Below are positions 59,560-64,000 of a stretch of 64,000 bases of DNA, one piece after another. The DNA comes from Archaeoglobus sulfaticallidus PM70-1 (GTDB taxonomy: Archaea; Halobacteriota; Archaeoglobi; Archaeoglobales; Archaeoglobaceae). The position numbers and the translations under genes are program-made. Within the stretch, counting starts at the first letter, position 1. The number at the start of each line of letters is the position of its first letter. The notes beneath the pieces are model-generated. The model did not search any database, had not been told where the DNA came from, and was given only the letters and a program-made list of their open reading frames with translations. The stretch spans positions 1,594,571 through 1,658,570 of the forward strand of contig NC_021169.1 in NCBI RefSeq assembly GCF_000385565.1. Reading direction: 5' to 3'.

Positions 59560-60633
59560 ATGAAGCAATCGATTCGAATCGGCAGAATTGCGGGAATAGA
59601 TATCTATGTCCATTTCACACTTTTCATAGTTCTGATAATCTTCAGCTATGCACTGTACATCACACCCCATCCATTCGGGTTTTATGGTTTAAAGTATTCA
59701 AGTAATATCCGAGCTATTCTCTCAGTAATCTCCGCGATATCCCTGTTTCTGGCAGTACTGCTGCATGAACTATCCCACTCACTGATCGGAAAGAGAATGG
59801 GAGTCAAAGTGAAAGGAATAATTCTGTTCATTTTTGGCGGAGTTGCGCTGCTTGAGAAAATACCGGAAGAGCCAAGAAGTGAAATCAAAATAGCTGTGGC
59901 CGGACCATTGATGAGCATCTTCTTGGCTTCTGTTTCTTTAATAATTTACCTCTCAAAAATAGATATAATCTCCGAGCTCTTCCTGACATTTTCGATATAC
60001 AATTTCGCCCTCGCATTCTTCAACCTCATTCCAGCTTTCCCTCTGGACGGTGGCAGAATATTGAGAGCTTTAATTGCCAGGAAAACGGGATTTTTAAAGG
60101 CAACAAAAATAGCAGCAGAGGTTGGAAAGATTCTTGCCTTCCTGATTGGTATTCTCGGGCTTTTCTTCAATCCATGGCTGATCCTCATAGCTTTTTTCAT
60201 ATACATGGGAGCTAGTGAGGAAGAGAAGTCTGTCATTGTGGAAAACATACTGAAGAATGTAACGGTCAGAGAGATAATGACTCCCAGCCCGATAACAGTC
60301 ACGCCAGCAATGAAGGTTAGCGAGGTTCTTGACATGATGCTGAGGTACAAACATCTCGGTTATCCTGTTGTGGATGATGGCGACATCGTTGGAATAATAA
60401 CACTCAAAGACATAATGAATGCCAGTCCAGACGATGAGGTTGAAAAGTTGATGAGCAGAGATGTCTTAATGATCAGCCCATCAGCAAATGCTATAGAGGC
60501 TCTGCAGCTTATGAACGAAAGGAATATTGGCAGACTGCCCGTAGTCGAGAATGGCAAGCTCGTGGGAATCGTCTCAAGAACAGATCTGATCAGAACACTT
60601 GAAATTCTTGGAACCAAAAGCAGGGAGGTATAG
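59560..60633 (+). CDS. Site-2 protease (M50) with C-terminal CBS pair
   Basis: A 357-residue membrane metalloprotease. HELSH at residues 69-73 and FPLDGGRILRAL near 160 form the zinc site in a six-helix core. CBS1 and CBS2 (about 225-350: VREIMTPSPITVTPAMKV and VEKLMSRDVLMISPSANA) probably sense a nucleotide. It would cleave membrane-bound regulators. A TATA-like TTTTTATAT about 27 bases ahead indicates a leaderless start at 59560. Two bases separate it from the TraB gene. Confidence 0.92.
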   Translation: MKQSIRIGRIAGIDIYVHFTLFIVLIIFSYALYITPHPFGFYGLKYSSNIRAILSVISAISLFLAVLLHELSHSLIGKRMGVKVKGIILFIFGGVALLEKIPEEPRSEIKIAVAGPLMSIFLASVSLIIYLSKIDIISELFLTFSIYNFALAFFNLIPAFPLDGGRILRALIARKTGFLKATKIAAEVGKILAFLIGILGLFFNPWLILIAFFIYMGASEEEKSVIVENILKNVTVREIMTPSPITVTPAMKVSEVLDMMLRYKHLGYPVVDDGDIVGIITLKDIMNASPDDEVEKLMSRDVLMISPSANAIEALQLMNERNIGRLPVVENGKLVGIVSRTDLIRTLEILGTKSREV

Positions 60634-60635
60634 GT

Positions 60636-61841
60636 TTGAACGATGAAAATATTCGTGAGAATATCGATGAGAGAATAATCCTCGTTGGCACAGCCCATGT
60701 ATCTAAAAAATCTATCGAACAGGTTAAAGAGACGATTCTATCAGAAAAGCCAGATGCTGTTGCCATAGAGCTTGATGAGAAAAGATTTTTTGCATTGGTG
60801 CATAAAAAAGCTCAGGAGATATCGATAGTTGATGTTATAAAGAGGGGCGAGACCCATCTACTTCTGTTCCAGCTTTTGTTATCATACTTCCAGAGAAAGG
60901 TTGGTGAGAAATACGGTGTAACTCCTGGAGAGGAGATGCTGAAAGCTATAGAGGTTGCAAAAGAGGTTGGTGCAGATATTTTACTGATAGACAGGGATAT
61001 ATCCATAACATTCAAGAGGTTCTGGAGCAGTCTGTCTTTCATTGAGAAGGTAAAATTGTTCGTCAGTCTGATAGTTTCTCTCTTCCATAAGGAAGAAATT
61101 GAGGTTGATGAGTTACTAAAAGAGGATATAATAACGGCAATGGTGTCAGAATTCGAGAAGATATCCCCCAATGCCGTAAATGCTCTGATTAAGGAGAGAG
61201 ACACATACATGGCCGGAAAGCTCCTTCAGTTTTCTAAAAGATACAACAAAATAGTTGCTGTTGTTGGTGCTGGGCATGTTAATGGAATAAAAGAGAAACT
61301 CAAGGGTGGAGAGATCCCAGATTTAGATGCTTTGCTGGAGGTTAAGCAGTCAAGGTTCAATCTGGCAAAGACTATTGGTTACTCGATCTTCGCATTCGTT
61401 GCCATAATTTTCATCTCCGTTCTGCTCTCGCTGAATACCGAACTCATTCTGAAAGCTTTCATTTACTGGTTCCTGATCAACGGCATTCTTTCAGCACTGG
61501 GAGCGTTGCTGGCAAGGGGCAGTCCATTATCTATCCTATCTGCATTCCTGTTTGCATGGCTCACATCACTTAACCCGGCAATAGCGGCTGGGTGGATCTC
61601 AGGAATTGTGGAGGCATGGGTAAGAAAACCCACCTCCAAGGACCTTGAAAAGCTATCTGAAGCAAGATCCATAAGAGACCTGCTTGACAACAAATTTTTC
61701 AGAGTATTGCTGGTTGCAGCGCTGACAAACCTCGGCAGTATGATCGGAACATTCATTGGCATATATGCTGTGCTTAACCTGACTGGAATCGATATAACGG
61801 AGATACTGAAAAATAGGATTGCAAGTATGATCCATTTTTGA
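60636..61841 (+). CDS. TraB/PrgY-family membrane protein
   Basis: A 401-residue protein started by TTG 60636 behind GGAGGTAT. The N-terminal domain has the TIKI/TraB catalytic-type motifs GTAHVSKKSIEQV and AIELDEKRFFAL, and VVAVVGAGHVNGI near residue 210; the C-terminal 150 residues hold about four membrane helices. Family members act as metalloproteases on peptide or protein signals. The close coupling with the M50 protease suggests a common pathway, by position only. Confidence 0.85.
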   Translation: MNDENIRENIDERIILVGTAHVSKKSIEQVKETILSEKPDAVAIELDEKRFFALVHKKAQEISIVDVIKRGETHLLLFQLLLSYFQRKVGEKYGVTPGEEMLKAIEVAKEVGADILLIDRDISITFKRFWSSLSFIEKVKLFVSLIVSLFHKEEIEVDELLKEDIITAMVSEFEKISPNAVNALIKERDTYMAGKLLQFSKRYNKIVAVVGAGHVNGIKEKLKGGEIPDLDALLEVKQSRFNLAKTIGYSIFAFVAIIFISVLLSLNTELILKAFIYWFLINGILSALGALLARGSPLSILSAFLFAWLTSLNPAIAAGWISGIVEAWVRKPTSKDLEKLSEARSIRDLLDNKFFRVLLVAALTNLGSMIGTFIGIYAVLNLTGIDITEILKNRIASMIHF

Positions 61842-61859
61842 TTTTACAAAAATATCAAA

Positions 61860-62168
61860 TCAACTTTTAATTCTCTCCGGGTTGAATCCCTTCTTTATCA
61901 GGAGTTCTCTAACCCTCCCGACATGATTGCCCTGCAGTTCTATAACCTTATTTTTTACAGTTCCACCACATGCAAGCTTTGATTTCAGATACTTCGCCAG
62001 CTCCTCGATGTTTATCTCCCCGGTATCGATGCCCTCAATAACAGTAACCTCTTTCCCGTATCTCCTCTTCGTTGTTTTTATCACGATCTGCTGTTGCTCC
62101 TTGGCAACCTCTTCACACACACACAAATCTTTCGGCAACCCACATATGCTGCATATTTCCGAGCTCAT
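61860..62168 (-). CDS. Translation initiation factor aIF1 (SUI1)
   Basis: A 102-residue protein with an N-terminal zinc ribbon-like [15 protein letters not shown] and the SUI1 fold ([50 protein letters not shown]). aIF1 monitors start-codon selection on the small subunit. The start is ATG 62168, convergent with the TraB gene. Confidence 0.92.
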   Translation of the reverse strand: MSSEICSICGLPKDLCVCEEVAKEQQQIVIKTTKRRYGKEVTVIEGIDTGEINIEELAKYLKSKLACGGTVKNKVIELQGNHVGRVRELLIKKGFNPERIKS

Positions 62169-62287
62169 TTTTTGCTAATACCCCCGTTATCGTTTTTCTT
62201 TTCCAAAATTTTAAATTTTCGGTATTGCATCTCCCCACCCCATCAGAGTGTAAATCACAATACAATCAAGAGGATAAAAACCTTACC

Positions 62288-63142
62288 TCAGAAAAGTATC
62301 CCACTGATCCTCAGCAGTTCCTTTCCATCCTTGAATATCGTTATGTCCCCACCGCTCTCAGAAACAACCACCGATATCGCTTCAGTCTCTTGCGATATTG
62401 CTGCACATGCCAGGTGCCTCGTTCCCAGACCCGGTCTGAGGTCGAGGTTCGTGGCCGAGACATCTAAATACCTCCCGGCAGAGATTATCGTGCCTTCCTC
62501 ATCCACAATGAAAACACCATCGAGCTGGGCGAACTCCATTATGCTCTCCCAGATGTATGGATCCTTAATGTTTCTAACTTCAACAGGATGTCCCTCAAAG
62601 GGGTTTATTATCATCTGCTTCGATCTCTTCATGACCTCCTTAACATCACCGATCACGAATGCCGTTCCAATTTTTCTACCTTCCCTACCTTTCAGGGATA
62701 CGCTTATTGCTATGTTGATTATCGCCTTCAGCACCTCTGGATTTATCCTATCGCTGCATTCCTGAATTGCCTTATTCACCCTGCTCTTCTTCTGATTCGA
62801 CACGATCAGGCCTTTATACGATTCGAGATCGATCAGCATTATGCAGTTCTCACTCAACGGGATGTTCTTGAGGAATGACAGGGATGAAACATACTCGAGA
62901 ATGTTCTGAGCGATCAGGGATTTCTCGATCAGACTTCCAAGGACCTTCTCGGCATCATAGTCTTTCTCAAAGGAGAACAGCATGGATTCGAGATAGTTGG
63001 AAAATTTCTTTGGAATGTTGTATATCTTCACTCCATTAAAATCATCAATATCATAGAATTCATGCGATATGACAAAGATGTGATCCTCATTCAGTTTTTT
63101 TGCGATTTCAACCGCTTTTTCGAGCAGCAGTTCGAACATCAA
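62288..63142 (-). CDS. Archaeal diadenylate cyclase (DacZ-like)
   Basis: A 284-residue protein. The N-terminal 150 residues are helical and family specific (MMFELLLEKAVEIAKKLNED). The C-terminal DAC domain (about 165-284) shows AQLDGVFIVDEEGTIISAGR near 207, then LRPGLGTRHLACAAISQETEAISVVVSESGGDITIF. In canonical cyclases the motifs are DGA and RHR; here they read DGV and RHL. Archaeal DacZ proteins tolerate such changes, I believe, but activity is inferred. It would make c-di-AMP, a control of osmotic balance in archaea. Confidence 0.78.
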   Translation of the reverse strand: MMFELLLEKAVEIAKKLNEDHIFVISHEFYDIDDFNGVKIYNIPKKFSNYLESMLFSFEKDYDAEKVLGSLIEKSLIAQNILEYVSSLSFLKNIPLSENCIMLIDLESYKGLIVSNQKKSRVNKAIQECSDRINPEVLKAIINIAISVSLKGREGRKIGTAFVIGDVKEVMKRSKQMIINPFEGHPVEVRNIKDPYIWESIMEFAQLDGVFIVDEEGTIISAGRYLDVSATNLDLRPGLGTRHLACAAISQETEAISVVVSESGGDITIFKDGKELLRISGILF

Positions 63143-63468
63143 ATACTAAAACGATTTATTGAAATTTTAATTTTGCGTTACCCTGGCCAAACTTGCACCA
63201 ACGGTGGTTTTTCCAGTCAGTTAAATCAAAGCTATTAAAGCAAAATTAAAGCACTGTATCTTGACAATATCATCTACAAAAAATAATATCAAGTGAATAA
63301 ACTTCATCAAACATCAGCAGTTCATGATCTACAAAAACTTAGCACCAATATATTTTTTCAGATTATTTTTAGGTTAAAAAGACTGATCTATCAAAACTAG
63401 AACCATTCCAGGCTCAAAACCGGAATTCTGGAAGAAAAAGGTTATATTCACATCTGCCGCACACTACA
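63143..63468. other. Intergenic stretch between diadenylate cyclase and CGGC genes
   Basis: AT-rich, no frame accepted. TTATATTC at 63441-63448 lies about 25 bases before 63469 and should be the promoter of the next gene. Nothing else seen. Confidence 0.4.
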
Positions 63469-63480
63469 GTGGTGAGAGAT

Positions 63481-63819
63481 ATGAAGAAAGTGTTTGTCGT
63501 TGGTTGTGGGGCATACATGGACGCCACATATGGCTGTCCGGGAGAGTGGAGGTGTCTGAAGGCTGCAGCACTCGGTGAGGGTGAATTTGACGAGCCCTCA
63601 GCAATAATAGCCTTCGTGAGATGCGAATGCCCCGGTAAAACATTGGTGCCAAACATAGGAATGGCGATGAAGCTTTCAGAAATAAAGCCAGATGTTATAT
63701 ACATGAGCTCATGCATGGCAAAGCCCGGATGCCCGTACATGTCTCCAGAAGATGCCAAGAAAGCAATAGAGGAAAAAACAGGCATCAAAGTTGTAATGGG
63801 AACTCACAACTATCAGTAA
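63481..63819 (+). CDS. CGGC-domain protein, putative metal-binding
   Basis: A 112-residue protein with many cysteines: VGCGAYMDATYGCPGEWRCLKAA, FVRCECPGK and MSSCMAKPGCPYMSPEDAKKAIEEKTG. This matches CGGC-domain proteins, predicted to bind metal and often found in anaerobes. GTG 63469 coincides with the expected transcription start; ATG 63481 behind GGTGAGAT is preferred. Confidence 0.8.
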   Translation: MKKVFVVGCGAYMDATYGCPGEWRCLKAAALGEGEFDEPSAIIAFVRCECPGKTLVPNIGMAMKLSEIKPDVIYMSSCMAKPGCPYMSPEDAKKAIEEKTGIKVVMGTHNYQ

Positions 63820-63826
63820 AAGTCAA

Positions 63827-64000
63827 TTAGATTACAATGTTGTACTCCTCAAGCTCCACTTCATCCATTTTTTCCTGAAAGCTTTTCAGAAACTCTCTCA
63901 CAATCTGTGCACATCTTTTCTTGCAACTTCCGCACAGGATTTTTCCATTCCTGCACTCGCTTTCAATCTCTGCAAGTTCCTTATCATCTTCAACGAGGTG
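63827..64000 (-). CDS. Probable tryptophan-tRNA ligase, C-terminal part
   Basis: Open from the right window edge to a stop at 63827-63829, 57 residues. The visible end reads ILCGSCKKRCAQIVREFLKSFQEKM, a C-x-x-C-K motif followed by a helix, as in the C-terminal extension of archaeal TrpRS, then an acidic tail. With only the tail visible this is a moderate call; the rest lies outside. Confidence 0.55.
   Translation of the reverse strand, partial: HLVEDDKELAEIESECRNGKILCGSCKKRCAQIVREFLKSFQEKMDEVELEEYNIVI

Overview
The window reads as a euryarchaeal chromosome segment, most probably from the Archaeoglobales and closest in gene content to the iron-respiring Geoglobus/Ferroglobus side. That assignment is an inference. 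It rests on archaeal ribosomal proteins (L40e, L37e), an Lsm-L37e-purF cluster, RNase P protein Rpp21, aIF1, an Fqo/Fpo-type complex I without NADH module, a large Hdr operon, cytochrome c maturation genes and TATA boxes about 25 bp upstream of apparently leaderless starts.

Layout. 1-7150: end of a TauE permease, an M20 peptidase, a protein of unknown function, an IS200/IS605-type end remnant abutting a truncated DUF5658 gene, a two-gene cassette of unknown function (2539-5522), a metallo-beta-lactamase-fold protein and L40e. 7206-11955: branched-chain amino acid ABC transporter split into divergent livHM and livKGF. 12018-14341: KaiC-like signalling operon. 14408-17174: purF, L37e, Lsm, PUA protein, Rpp21. 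17205-20787: orphan BMP lipoprotein, decayed MFS gene, GNAT, remnant, amidohydrolase. 21155-33131: 13-gene Fqo-like respiratory complex ending in a HEAT-repeat protein. 33272-35728: a second IS end/omega-RNA-like remnant, then a 26-residue peptide gene, its radical SAM/SPASM enzyme and a Cys-rich lipoprotein. 35826-44325: eight-gene Hdr/MvhD/Flx-like operon. 44406-47050: three homocysteine-biosynthesis genes. 47117-49627: small genes, tRNA-Leu with a remnant gene running into it, and VapBC. 49731-51845: CcmE and CcmF. 51889-64000: PrsW, DUF445, UPF0216, tRNA-Glu, an FtsZ-like protein with no visible GTPase signature, an HdrD-like protein, AAA ATPase, MBL protein, site-2 protease, TraB, aIF1, diadenylate cyclase, CGGC protein and the end of a probable TrpRS.

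How the genes fit together. The Fqo-like complex would oxidise a reduced carrier and pump ions, but no FqoF/FpoF or NuoEFG is present in the window, so the donor is open. The Hdr operon would couple an NAD(P)H-type flavoprotein, ferredoxin and a disulfide/thiol pair, probably by flavin-based electron bifurcation in the cytoplasm. CcmE/CcmF fits an organism rich in c-type cytochromes. The best candidates for something undescribed are the 2539-5522 cassette (one protein carries a PD-(D/E)XK-like pattern), the peptide/radical SAM pair at 33682-35034, the FtsZ-like protein at 53921, and the KaiC/NitrOD5-like/P-loop-less protein trio.
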